Source: Arenimonas sp.
GTDB taxonomy: Bacteria > Pseudomonadota > Alphaproteobacteria > Rhizobiales > Rhizobiaceae
Length of the DNA stretch: 64,000 nt
NCBI GenBank assembly: GCA_019459145.1
Contig: JAIBEK010000028.1
Span: 232,793 to 296,792, forward strand
Reading direction: 5' to 3'
Shown here: positions 28,074-36,227 of the stretch, piece after piece
Layout: each line of letters begins with the position of its first letter
How positions within the stretch are numbered: the stretch's first letter is position 1
Notes under the pieces: model-generated
What the model was told of the DNA's origin: nothing
Database searches by the model: none
What the model saw: the letters and a program-made list of their open reading frames with translations, nothing else
Made by a program: the position numbers and the translations under genes

Positions 28074-29323
28074 GCGCCGAGACAGTCACCATCGACATGC
28101 TGGGCGCCCAGGGCGACGGCATCTTCCACGCCTCGAACGGGCCGGTCTATGTGCCGTTCTCGCTGCCGGGCGAAACGCTTGCCATCGCCCGCGTGAAAAA
28201 CCACGGCACGATCCTCTCCTACGGCGAAACCTCGCCGGACCGCATCGCCCCTGCCTGCCGGCATTTCGGCCCCGACGGCAAGGGCGGCAGCTGCGGCGGC
28301 TGTTCGTTGCAGCACATGGCGAAACCCGCCTACAACGCCTTCAAGCGGTCGCTGGTCGTCGCGGCGCTCAAATCCAAGGGGATCGACATATCGGTCGGCG
28401 AACTGGTCGAAGCGCAGCCGGGCGAGCGCCGGCGCGTGACGTTCGCCGCGCGGCGCACCGAGAAGGACGTGCTGATCGGCTTCAACCAGGCCGAAAGCCA
28501 TCATATCGTGCCGATCGAGGAATGTCCGATCTCGGCACCGGGAATCGTCGCCAGCCTGGACGCGCTGAAGAAGATCGGTGGCGCTGCCGCGACCACCGCC
28601 GAACCGTTCCGCATGACGGTGATCGAGACCCTTTCCGGGCTCGACGTGGCGATCGAAGGCATCAAGGCGCTTGCCGACAAGGAGCGCCGCGCGGTCACCG
28701 AAACCGTGCTTGCCCTGCGCGGCATTGCCCGCGTCTCGGTCAACGGCGAGATCGTCATCGAGCCGCGCAAGCCGATGCTCGACATGTCCGGCGTTGCCGT
28801 CGCTCCGCCGCCGGGCGCCTTCACCCAGGCGACCGCCACCGCCGAAGACGCCATGGTGCGTCTGACGCTTTCGCATCTCGGCAAGGTCAAGCGCGCCGCC
28901 GATCTGTTCGCCGGCATCGGCACCTTTGCGCTGCGTCTGGCGCGCATGGCCCAGGTCCATGCCGTCGAGAGCGACGAAAAGGCGATCCGGGCGCTCGACC
29001 ACGCGGCGCGCAACACGCAGGGGCTGAAGCCGGTTTCGGTCGAGCGGCGCGATCTCTTTCGCCGGCCGCTGATGGTGTCCGAGCTGAAGACCTTCGATGC
29101 CGTGGTCTTCGACCCGCCGCGGGCCGGCGCGGAAGAGCAGTGCAAGGAACTGGCCCGCTCGGTGGTGAAGAAGATCGTCGCGGTCAGCTGCAATCCGCTG
29201 TCCCTGGCCCGCGACCTGGCGATCCTGCAAGTCGGCGGCTATCGCGTCACCTCGGTCACCCCGATCGACCAGTTTCTCTGGACGTCGCATGTCGAAGTCG
29301 TGGCAACCCTGACGAAGGGCTGA
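28070..29323 (+). CDS. Class I SAM RNA (uracil-C5) methyltransferase, RlmD/TrmA family
   Basis: 417 residues. A TRAM-like N-terminal domain (VTIDMLGAQGDGIF, PFSLPGETLAI) is followed by an iron-sulfur site (CRHFG...GSCGGCSLQHM). The catalytic domain has DLFAGIGTFALRLA, FDPPRAGAEEQ and the nucleophile motif VSCNPLSLARDL. It should place a methyl group on C5 of a uridine in 23S rRNA (RlmD-like), although tRNA is possible. It overlaps tlyA by four bases. It converges on the TauE gene with 36 bases between. Confidence 0.88.
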   Translation: MSAETVTIDMLGAQGDGIFHASNGPVYVPFSLPGETLAIARVKNHGTILSYGETSPDRIAPACRHFGPDGKGGSCGGCSLQHMAKPAYNAFKRSLVVAALKSKGIDISVGELVEAQPGERRRVTFAARRTEKDVLIGFNQAESHHIVPIEECPISAPGIVASLDALKKIGGAAATTAEPFRMTVIETLSGLDVAIEGIKALADKERRAVTETVLALRGIARVSVNGEIVIEPRKPMLDMSGVAVAPPPGAFTQATATAEDAMVRLTLSHLGKVKRAADLFAGIGTFALRLARMAQVHAVESDEKAIRALDHAARNTQGLKPVSVERRDLFRRPLMVSELKTFDAVVFDPPRAGAEEQCKELARSVVKKIVAVSCNPLSLARDLAILQVGGYRVTSVTPIDQFLWTSHVEVVATLTKG

Positions 29324-29359
29324 AAAAGGCACGGACATGCGCCTCCGAACGCAACGGCC

Positions 29360-30166
29360 TCAGGAATGTCGCCAGACTTTCACGGCCGAGATCACCAGGA
29401 TCAGGGCGAGTGCCGGCAGGAGGACGCCGTTCGGAACGAGGCCCAGGAGCAAGCCGCCGACAAAGGTCCCGATGACCGACCCGGCTGCCATGACGAGAAG
29501 GAAAGCCTTGTTGCGACCCAGTACAGAAAAGCTCTGATCGCGGCTGTAGCGCATGAAGCCGACGAGCATGGTGGGCAGGCTGACGGCCAGCGACAGGCTT
29601 CCCGCAAGTTTGATATCCGCACCAAACAGCAAGACCAGCGTCGGGATCAGCAATTCGCCTCCCGCCACGCCGAGCAGCGCCGCGACAATGCCGATGATGA
29701 AGCCCGCGACCACGCCGGCGACGAGTTGCGCCAATCCCGACAACACGGCATGGCCAGCCGTCGCGTCATGCCCGAGAACCAGGACGACCGCGATTGCGAC
29801 AAGCATGCCCGCAATGACCTTGTAGAGTGTCTCGGACTTGAGGCGCACCGCCCAGCCGGCGCCAAGCCACGCACCGAGAAGACTGCCGGCAAGCAGGTTG
29901 ACGACGATTGCCCAATTGTCGGCGATCGTGCCAAAGGAGATTGTTCCCGCCCGGAACGGCAGGGCGGTCGCGACCACCACGAGGCTCATCGCCTTGTTGA
30001 GAATGACCGCTTCCAGAGCCGCGAAGTTGAAGAGACCGATAAGCAGCGGCAGGCGAAACTCCGCGCCACCAAGGCCGATCAGGCCCCCGAGAGCGCCGAT
30101 AATGGCTCCCGCGCCGAACGCGGCCGTGCGGCTTCTGACGGTCGATAGATTGGCAGCGTCACTCAT
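29360..30166 (-). CDS. TauE/SafE-family membrane exporter
   Basis: 268 residues with about eight membrane segments in two halves that repeat the pattern GGLIGLGGAEFRLPLLIGLF and ALLGVAGGELLIPTLVLLFG, the TauE/SafE signature. Members export sulfite, sulfoacetate or related anions; the substrate here is open. The start is set at MSDAANLSTV, as a longer frame to 30268 adds 34 residues with no family counterpart. Confidence 0.85.
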   Translation of the reverse strand: MSDAANLSTVRSRTAAFGAGAIIGALGGLIGLGGAEFRLPLLIGLFNFAALEAVILNKAMSLVVVATALPFRAGTISFGTIADNWAIVVNLLAGSLLGAWLGAGWAVRLKSETLYKVIAGMLVAIAVVLVLGHDATAGHAVLSGLAQLVAGVVAGFIIGIVAALLGVAGGELLIPTLVLLFGADIKLAGSLSLAVSLPTMLVGFMRYSRDQSFSVLGRNKAFLLVMAAGSVIGTFVGGLLLGLVPNGVLLPALALILVISAVKVWRHS

Positions 30167-30292
30167 GCCCGATATATACGCATAGATATTTCGCAGTGCA
30201 TAGAAGGCCATGCTGACCGGCAAACCGGATGGATTGATGACGGACCTGGCCAGCTTGGGCGCCGTCACCGATCCGATCGCCGACCCTGAAGC

Positions 30293-30595
30293 CTAGCGCG
30301 CGTAAAGCGTGCCGCTTCCCGTGGTATTGGGGCAACGGCAGCGGCCGCCGACCCGACCGGGCTTGGCCGGACAGGAATACATCATCGACGTGTCGGCGCT
30401 GTCGGGCGGCTGGATCACGCAGAAGAAGCGTTGCGGCCGCATGCCCGGCGTCGGCGCATTGCGGTTCGACTGGCTGTCGACGATCACGTCGCCACTGCCG
30501 GCCAGGGCCAGGGCGAAGCCGGACACCAGGGGTTCGGCCGCCAAAGACATCATGCCGACGAACAACAGGGCAAAGCCCCTCGTTTTGCTGCGCAT
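30293..30595 (-). CDS. Small cysteine-containing exported protein
   Basis: 100 residues preceded by a full AAGGAGG site. The N-terminus (MRSKTRGFALLFVGMMSLAA then ALALA) acts as a signal peptide, giving a mature protein of about 68 residues with four cysteines (FFCVIQ, YSCPAK, RCRCPN) and a Gly/Arg-rich end. I do not recognise a family. The strong ribosome-binding site and coherent signal peptide support a real secreted protein. Confidence 0.65.
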   Translation of the reverse strand: MRSKTRGFALLFVGMMSLAAEPLVSGFALALAGSGDVIVDSQSNRNAPTPGMRPQRFFCVIQPPDSADTSMMYSCPAKPGRVGGRCRCPNTTGSGTLYAR

Positions 30596-30698
30596 CCGAT
30601 CCTCCTTTTGTCCGCGTCACGGCATATGAACCGGAGAAGCATTAAGGAAGGGCGAATGGGCGCAAATGTGGCCGGTGCGGGCGTTTCTGCAACGCGAA

Positions 30699-30725
30699 AC
30701 GGCACCGGCGGTGCGCCGGTGCCGT
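30699..30725 (-). terminator. Hairpin downstream of the dCache chemoreceptor
   Basis: ACGGCACCGGCG (30699-30710), loop GTG, CGCCGGTGCCGT (30714-30725): a perfect 12-base stem. On the minus strand it lies 34 bases after the chemoreceptor stop, followed by GTTTCGCG, so the U-run is weak. It may end transcription or protect the 3' end. Confidence 0.6.
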
Positions 30726-30758
30726 CAAGGCATCAAGGTTGAGCCGTGACGGAAGCCG

Positions 30759-32855
30759 TCAGGCGGCGCGGCGCGACCGGTCTGAATATCCCGCCTGGGC
30801 TCCGGCCTGCTGGATCCGGAACTGCGCCAGCAGCGCGGTCAGGGCCGCCGCTTCCGACGCCAGGCCGTGGCTTGCCGCCGTCTGCTCCTCGACCATGGCC
30901 GCGTTCTGCTGCGTGCCCTGATCCATGGTGTTGACCGCGGTGTTGATCTCCTGCAGCCCGGTCGACTGTTCGCGGGTCGCCGTGACGATGGCGTTCACAT
31001 GGCGATTGATCTCCTGCACCTCGCGCACGATGACTTCCAGCGCCTGGCCGGTCTGGTTGACCAGTTCGACGCCGGACTGGACCTGTTGGCCGGACGCGCC
31101 GATCAACTGCTTGATCTCCTTGGCGGCGTTGGCCGAGCGCTGGGCCAGTTCGCGGACTTCCTGGGCGACGACGGCAAAGCCCTTGCCGGCTTCTCCGGCG
31201 CGGGCGGCCTCGACGCCGGCATTCAGCGCCAGAAGATTGGTCTGGAAGGCGATCTCGTCGATCACGCCGATGATGTTGGAGATCTCGCCGGAGGATTTCT
31301 CGATGCCGTGCATGGCTTCCACCGCCCGCTGGACGATCTCGCCCGACTTTTCCGCACCGCTGCGGGCGCGGCCGACGAGCTGGCCGACCTCCTCCGCCCG
31401 GTGGGCCGAATCCTTGACGGTGGTGGTGATTTCCTCAAGCGCTGCCGCGGTCTCCTCGACCGAGGCCGCCTGCTGTTCGGTGCGCCGGGCCAGGTTGTCG
31501 GCGGCCATGCGGATCTCGTTGGCGCCATTGTCGATCGCCCGGGCGTTGAGGCCGACATTGGCGAGCGCATCGTGCAGCTTGGCGACCGAGGCGTTGAAGT
31601 CGACCCGCAGGCGATCGAGGTCGCCGGCGAATGGCGTGTCGATGCGATGGACGAGATCACCGTTGGCGAGGCAGCCAAGACCATCGGCGAGCGCCTGGAC
31701 GGCGAACGAGACCTGCTCGGCCTCGCGAGCCTTCAACGCTTCCCGCTCGCGCCGCTCGGCTTCGCTCTGGCTGCGGTTGTCGTCCGCTTCGCGAGCGAGA
31801 CGGCTGCGCTCGATGGCGTTGTCGCGGAACACCGCGACGGCCTCGGCCATCTGGCCGATCTCGTCGGTCCGTTCGGTTCCGGGGATTTCGGTGGAGACGT
31901 CGCCGCTCGCCAGCCGGCCCATGACGCCGGTCATGTCGACGACCGGGCGCACGACGAGGCGCGAGAGCAGGAAAGCCAGCACGCCGATCATGGCGACGAC
32001 GCCGATCAGCGTGGCGATGGCGGCGGCGGTGCGGAACGCACTGATACCGGCATAGGCCATGTCGCGATCGACGGTGACGCCGAGATACCAGTCGCTGGTC
32101 GGAAGTCCGTTGACCGGGAGGAAGCTGACAAGCATCGACTTGTCGGCAAAGACCGTTTCGGACAGCTCGGCACCGATGGCCGGGGTCTCGGCCGGGAAGG
32201 CATCGGCAAGGGTCTTGCCGACCAGCGCATTGTCCGGATGGACGAGGATGACGCCCGACTTGTTGACCAGGAAGGCGGAACCCTTGCCGCCCATGTCGAC
32301 CGTGGTGATCATCTCGACCAGGGACTTCAGCGAGAAGTCGCTGGCCGTGACGCCGAACAGCTTGCCGTCGCGCTTCACCGGCGTGGCGGCGCTGATGATC
32401 AGATCACCGCTCGAGGCATCGACATAGGGATCGGTCAGGACCATCCTGTCGGCCTTGACCGCATCTTGGTACCATGGGCGCTTGCGCGGATCGTAGTCCG
32501 CCGGCAGGGGCTCGTTCGGAACACTAGTGAAGGTTCCCTGCTCGTCGCCGACATAGGTCGACTTGAACTCGCGGATCAGCACGGGATTGTCGAACGTGGC
32601 CGAAATCTCCTCCGCCGTGGTGGTCTTGGCGGCGGCATTGGCGGCCAGTTCGGTCAGCATGATCCGGGCATGGAGCCAGTTGGCAATGCTCTGCGACGCC
32701 TGAAGGCCGGTCGACTTGATCTCATCCTGTACCGCGCGCGTCGTTGCCGCGCGCTGCAGGCTGTCGATGTAGATGGAAAAACCGGACAAGGCAGCGACGA
32801 CCACAAGGGTCGCAGCCACGAGGATCTTGGTCATCAGGTTCGAGCGTTTGCTCAC
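30759..32855 (-). CDS. Methyl-accepting chemotaxis protein with dCache sensor
   Basis: 698 residues from GTG 32855. TM1 is near residues 8-28. The periplasmic domain (about 30-275) is a double Cache domain, with the typical [30 protein letters not shown] and [15 protein letters not shown] segments, a fold that binds amino acids or organic acids. TM2 is near 280-300, then HAMP and the signalling hairpin ([20 protein letters not shown]). The end, [12 protein letters not shown], has no pentapeptide. GTG is preferred because GAGG lies nine bases before it; an ATG at 32870 lacks a ribosome site. A CtrA-type box lies upstream. Confidence 0.9.
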   Translation of the reverse strand: MSKRSNLMTKILVAATLVVVAALSGFSIYIDSLQRAATTRAVQDEIKSTGLQASQSIANWLHARIMLTELAANAAAKTTTAEEISATFDNPVLIREFKSTYVGDEQGTFTSVPNEPLPADYDPRKRPWYQDAVKADRMVLTDPYVDASSGDLIISAATPVKRDGKLFGVTASDFSLKSLVEMITTVDMGGKGSAFLVNKSGVILVHPDNALVGKTLADAFPAETPAIGAELSETVFADKSMLVSFLPVNGLPTSDWYLGVTVDRDMAYAGISAFRTAAAIATLIGVVAMIGVLAFLLSRLVVRPVVDMTGVMGRLASGDVSTEIPGTERTDEIGQMAEAVAVFRDNAIERSRLAREADDNRSQSEAERREREALKAREAEQVSFAVQALADGLGCLANGDLVHRIDTPFAGDLDRLRVDFNASVAKLHDALANVGLNARAIDNGANEIRMAADNLARRTEQQAASVEETAAALEEITTTVKDSAHRAEEVGQLVGRARSGAEKSGEIVQRAVEAMHGIEKSSGEISNIIGVIDEIAFQTNLLALNAGVEAARAGEAGKGFAVVAQEVRELAQRSANAAKEIKQLIGASGQQVQSGVELVNQTGQALEVIVREVQEINRHVNAIVTATREQSTGLQEINTAVNTMDQGTQQNAAMVEEQTAASHGLASEAAALTALLAQFRIQQAGAQAGYSDRSRRAA

Positions 32856-33015
32856 GGGGGGACACCTCATTCAAGCGGCAATCCCGATCACGACGCTGGG
32901 ACAGTCTTCTTCGCGGCCGATCCGGGCATTGCCAATCCACTTTGGGAAAGACGACAAAGGCCATCATGGCGCGAACGCGGCCCACGGACCGCCATCCCGT
33001 TATATGCACACAGGC

Positions 33016-33030
33016 TTAAAAGCCTGTTAA
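33016..33030 (-). promoter_or_regulatory. CtrA-type box (TTAA-N7-TTAA) upstream of the dCache chemoreceptor
   Basis: TTAA at 33016-33019, seven bases, TTAA at 33027-33030; on the minus strand the second half reads TTAAC. It is embedded in an 18-base palindrome ACAGGCTT-AA-AAGCCTGT (33010-33027). CtrA controls motility and chemotaxis genes in alphaproteobacteria and binds this spacing. The site is about 160 bases before the chemoreceptor GTG. TTAA pairs occur by chance, so support is moderate. Confidence 0.45.
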
Positions 33031-33071
33031 TTCGGGGAGGACCGGTCACCCGGGCCCGCCGCCGCCTGCGG

Positions 33072-33836
33072 TCAGCTGCGGCCCTTCGACATGAAGGCTT
33101 CAAAGGCGGTGCGCGCCTCGGCACTTTTCAGCCGGTCGACGAAGTACTTCAACTCCTCGTCCATGCGGGCCGCAAGTTCGCCGCGATCGCCGCGGATCAG
33201 GTCGCGGGCAATCCGCATGGCTTCCGGCGGCTTGGCGGCGAGCGAGGCGGCAAGTTTCAAGGTCTCTGGCTCGACCTCGGCTGGAGAAACGACCTTCCAG
33301 ATCAGCCCGGCTTCCCTCGCCTGCTCGGCCGAAAATCCTTCGCTGGCGGCCAGCATGGCAAAGGCGCGCTGGTGTCCCATCATCTTCGGCGCGAGCAGGC
33401 TGGAACCGGCTTCGGGCACCAGCGCCAGATCGACGAAGGGCGTCTTGAACAGGCTGCGATCGGAGGCGATCGTCAGGTCGCAATGCATCTGGATCGTCGT
33501 GCCGATGCCGATGGCAAGGCCGTCGACCCCGGAGACGACCGGCTTCGACACGCTCCACAGGGCCTTGAGGAAGCCGAAGGCGGCCGGCTCGCCGACGGCG
33601 CCGGCCAGGGCGAAGGCGAGGAAATCGGGCATGTCATTGCCGGCCGAGAAACAGCCTTCGGTGCCGAGAAAGGCGACCGTGCGGATCGCCGCATCGTCCT
33701 CGGCCTCCAGCAGCCCTTCGGTCATGCGGGCATACATGCCTTGTGTGATGGCGTTCTTCTTGTCCGGGCGGTTGAAGCGGATCACCAGCACGCCGGGATG
33801 GGCCTGCGGCCGTTCGATCAGGATATGGTCGGTCAT
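33072..33836 (-). CDS. Enoyl-CoA hydratase/isomerase
   Basis: 254 residues of the crotonase fold. The oxyanion-hole segments are visible: GCFSAGNDMPDFLAF near residue 61 and VDGLAIGIGTTIQMHCDLTI near 104. The position of the usual catalytic glutamate reads PEAGSSLL near 141. It should hydrate or isomerise an enoyl-CoA in fatty-acid or amino-acid breakdown. It follows the acyl-CoA dehydrogenase on the same strand, but a 190-base mosaic repeat separates them. A GAGGAAA site lies before the ATG. Confidence 0.9.
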   Translation of the reverse strand: MTDHILIERPQAHPGVLVIRFNRPDKKNAITQGMYARMTEGLLEAEDDAAIRTVAFLGTEGCFSAGNDMPDFLAFALAGAVGEPAAFGFLKALWSVSKPVVSGVDGLAIGIGTTIQMHCDLTIASDRSLFKTPFVDLALVPEAGSSLLAPKMMGHQRAFAMLAASEGFSAEQAREAGLIWKVVSPAEVEPETLKLAASLAAKPPEAMRIARDLIRGDRGELAARMDEELKYFVDRLKSAEARTAFEAFMSKGRS

Positions 33837-33879
33837 GGGTGTTTCCTCATTGAACTAGAATCTGCAACTGCGACCTGCG

Positions 33880-34074
33880 CCCCTCACCCCGCCTCCGCTT
33901 CGCTCGGCGCACCCTCTCCCCGTGAACGGGGCGAGGGGGACCGGATAGGCCGCGGCACTCGGCCTTCTCCCCGCTTGCGGGGAGAAGGTGCCGGCAGGCG
34001 GATGAGGGGCCGTGCCTTGCCTCACACGGCGGCGGCCAAGCCCCTCTCCCTTGTGGGGAGGGGTTGGGGAAGGG
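33880..34074. repeat. Rhizobial intergenic mosaic (palindromic) element
   Basis: A GC-rich block with three hairpins: CCTCTCCCCGT/CGGGGCGAGGG (about 33911-33935), CTTCTCCCCGC/GCGGGGAGAAGG (about 33963-33987) and AAGCCCCTCTC/GAGGGGTT-type arms (about 34038-34065). The left arm GCCCCTCACCCCGCCT and the reverse of the right arm GCCCCTCATCCGCCTG are related, so the whole block is a large imperfect inverted repeat. Such elements (RIME-like) are scattered between rhizobial genes. It sits between two minus-strand fatty-acid genes and may attenuate transcription. Confidence 0.75.
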
Positions 34075-34077
34075 TCT

Positions 34078-35862
34078 TCAGGCGAAAAGCGCCCGCGCCA
34101 CTTCGAGGCTCGCGGCGCCGTGGATGACGCGGTCCTTGAGGGCCGCGGTCTCGGCGATCATGTTTTCGGCGGCGAAGCGGCAGAGCGCCAACCGGTTGTC
34201 ACGGCCGTGCTCCTCGTCGGCAAGCGCGCCCTTGGCGAGGTACGCGCCGGTCAACGCCAGGCCGAACAGCCGCTGGTAGGGCGTCGCACCGGACAGGGCA
34301 GCCGCGGCATTGCCGGCGGCGAGTTCGGCGAGCAACCATTCGGTCGTCTCCTCGAGATCGACGAGGCTGGCGTCCAGACGGTCGGCGGTTTCGCCGAAAC
34401 CCTCGAGGTTGGAGCCGCGCACGGCCTGGGCGATCTCCTTCAGCTCGGCGATGAAGCCGCGCACCTGGGCGCCGTCCGACAAGGGCAGCTTGCGGGTGAC
34501 GAGGTCGGCGGCCTGGATGCCGTTGGTGCCTTCATAGATCGGTGCGATGCGGGCGTCGCGCAGGTAGCGGGCGGCTCCGGTCTCCTCGATGAAGCCCATG
34601 CCGCCATGCACCTGGATGCCCATCGAGGCGACGTCGACGCCGGCATCGGTGGCGAAGGACTTGGCGATCGGGGTCAAAAGCGCGCCGCGCTCGGCCCACT
34701 TTTTCGCCTCGGCACCTTCCGTGTGGTGCGACATGTCGATGGCGTGGGCGCAGGCATAGCAGATGGCGCGCGAGCCTTGCGTCAGCGCCTTCATGGTCAC
34801 CAGCGTGCGGGCGACGTCGGGATGCTCGATGATCGGGCTCATGCCGGAACCGCTCCAGCCCGGCGCCTTGCCCTGGGTGCGGTCCCTGGCATAGGCGACC
34901 GCCTTCTGCGTGGCGGCTTCGCAGATCGCCACGCCCTGCATGCCGACGGCAAGCCGGGCATTGTTCATCATGGTGAACATGCAGGCCAGCCCCTTGTTCT
35001 CCTCGCCGATCAGGTAGCCGATGGCGCCCGGCGCGTCGCCGAACTTGCCGTCGCCGTAGATCATCGTGCAGGTCGGCGAGCCGTGGATGCCGAGCTTGTG
35101 CTCGAGCGAATGGCAATGCAGGTCGTTGCGGGCGCCGATCGAGCCGTCGTCGTTCACCAGGAACTTGGGCACGAGGAAGAGCGAGATGCCGCGCGTACCG
35201 GCCGGTGCGTCGGGCAGTCGGGCGAGGACCAGGTGGACGATGTTGTCGGTGACTTCGTGTTCGCCCCAGGTGATGAAGATCTTCTGGCCGAAGATGCGGT
35301 AGGTGCCGTCGTCGCGGCGCTCGGCGCGCGACTTCATCACGCCGAGGTCGGAGCCGGCATGCGGCTCGGTCAGGTTCATCGAGGCGGTCCATTCGCCCGA
35401 CACCATCTTGTGCAGGAACTTTTCCTTGAGCGCAGCGCTGCCGTGGGTGGCCAGCGCCTCCGAGGCACCCATGGTGAGCGTCGGTCCGAGCGCGAAGGCC
35501 ATGGAGCCGGAATTCCACATTTCCAGTGCCGCGACATTCAGCATATGGGGAAGCCCCTGCCCGCCGAATTCTTCCGGAGCGACCAGCGCATTCCAGCCGC
35601 CTTCGGCCCAATGGCGATAGAGCTCGGCCCAGCCGTCCGGTACCAGCACCTTGCCATCGACCATGCGGGCGCCCTGCTTGTCGCCGATTTCTGCGAGCGG
35701 GGCGACTTCGTCGGAGGCGAAACGGCCGGCTTCGTGCAGGATGGCGTCGACCAGATCGTCGCTCAGATCGCCGAGCCGGCCCTGTTCGAGCGCTTCGGCC
35801 ATTCCGGCGACATGCTTGAGGGTGAACGCGATTTCGTCTACCGGCGCCTTGTACATGGGCAT
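34078..35862 (-). CDS. Acyl-CoA dehydrogenase (FadE-like, with C-terminal extension)
   Basis: 594 residues, the length of the subgroup with an extra C-terminal domain. FAD- and substrate-binding segments are present: MNLTEPHAGSDLGVMKSRAE near 161, QKIFITWGEHEVTDN near 194, and the catalytic-base region APIYEGTNGIQAADLVTRKL near 440. It oxidises acyl-CoA to trans-2-enoyl-CoA, passing electrons to ETF. AGGAGGAG lies before the ATG. A LiuR-like palindrome is found 82-100 bases upstream. The downstream enoyl-CoA hydratase would catalyse the next step. Confidence 0.93.
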   Translation of the reverse strand: MPMYKAPVDEIAFTLKHVAGMAEALEQGRLGDLSDDLVDAILHEAGRFASDEVAPLAEIGDKQGARMVDGKVLVPDGWAELYRHWAEGGWNALVAPEEFGGQGLPHMLNVAALEMWNSGSMAFALGPTLTMGASEALATHGSAALKEKFLHKMVSGEWTASMNLTEPHAGSDLGVMKSRAERRDDGTYRIFGQKIFITWGEHEVTDNIVHLVLARLPDAPAGTRGISLFLVPKFLVNDDGSIGARNDLHCHSLEHKLGIHGSPTCTMIYGDGKFGDAPGAIGYLIGEENKGLACMFTMMNNARLAVGMQGVAICEAATQKAVAYARDRTQGKAPGWSGSGMSPIIEHPDVARTLVTMKALTQGSRAICYACAHAIDMSHHTEGAEAKKWAERGALLTPIAKSFATDAGVDVASMGIQVHGGMGFIEETGAARYLRDARIAPIYEGTNGIQAADLVTRKLPLSDGAQVRGFIAELKEIAQAVRGSNLEGFGETADRLDASLVDLEETTEWLLAELAAGNAAAALSGATPYQRLFGLALTGAYLAKGALADEEHGRDNRLALCRFAAENMIAETAALKDRVIHGAASLEVARALFA

Positions 35863-35943
35863 GCTCCTCCTGCTTGCGACTGGCGGTTTGCCGCGCGGCC
35901 GGCTACGCGGCGGCGGCGGAAACGTGTCGATTTGGCTAATTGA

Positions 35944-35962
35944 TTTTTACGTAAACGTCAAA
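35944..35962 (-). promoter_or_regulatory. LiuR/MerR-like operator before acyl-CoA dehydrogenase
   Basis: On the minus strand the site reads TTTGACGTTTACGTAAAAA. It resembles the TTTACGTwAACG-type sites of MerR-family LiuR regulators of branched-chain amino-acid and acyl-CoA breakdown in proteobacteria (recalled consensus). It lies about 85 bases before the acyl-CoA dehydrogenase start. No MerR gene is in the window. Confidence 0.45.
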
Positions 35963-36151
35963 CCGTTTTGCGCTCCGCAGTCGTTCGGATCGCACCCGCG
36001 AGGCTAGCCCATCCGCGGCATCCGGAACAGAGCCGACGAAAGCGGCCGCGCCCAAATCGCGCTTGCCGACCCTCGCATCCGAGACCGGCCACGGCCAATA
36101 ACACCCCGACGCGCCATCGCTCGCCCGGAAGGGTCGTGAACAAAGGCGCTT

Positions 36152-36169
36152 CCGTCACAGCACTGTAAC
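36152..36169 (+). promoter_or_regulatory. Pho box upstream of phoX
   Basis: CCGTCAC (36152-36158), AGCA, CTGTAAC (36163-36169): two 7-base direct repeats with a 4-base spacer, matching the PhoB pattern CTGTCAT-N4-CTGTCAT with few differences. It lies 58 bases before the phoX ATG, a position fit for PhoB activation under phosphate starvation. Confidence 0.65.
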
Positions 36170-36227
36170 GGAGGGGCGCTAACCGCAGATGGGAAAGTCC
36201 ACCCGTGACCAAACGAGGAGCATGATC

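Noticed and set aside
30867..34127. A 1086-codon open frame on the plus strand
   Set aside because: It runs antisense across a complete chemoreceptor, its promoter, an enoyl-CoA hydratase and the mosaic repeat. High GC makes long antisense frames common, and the translation shows no domain.
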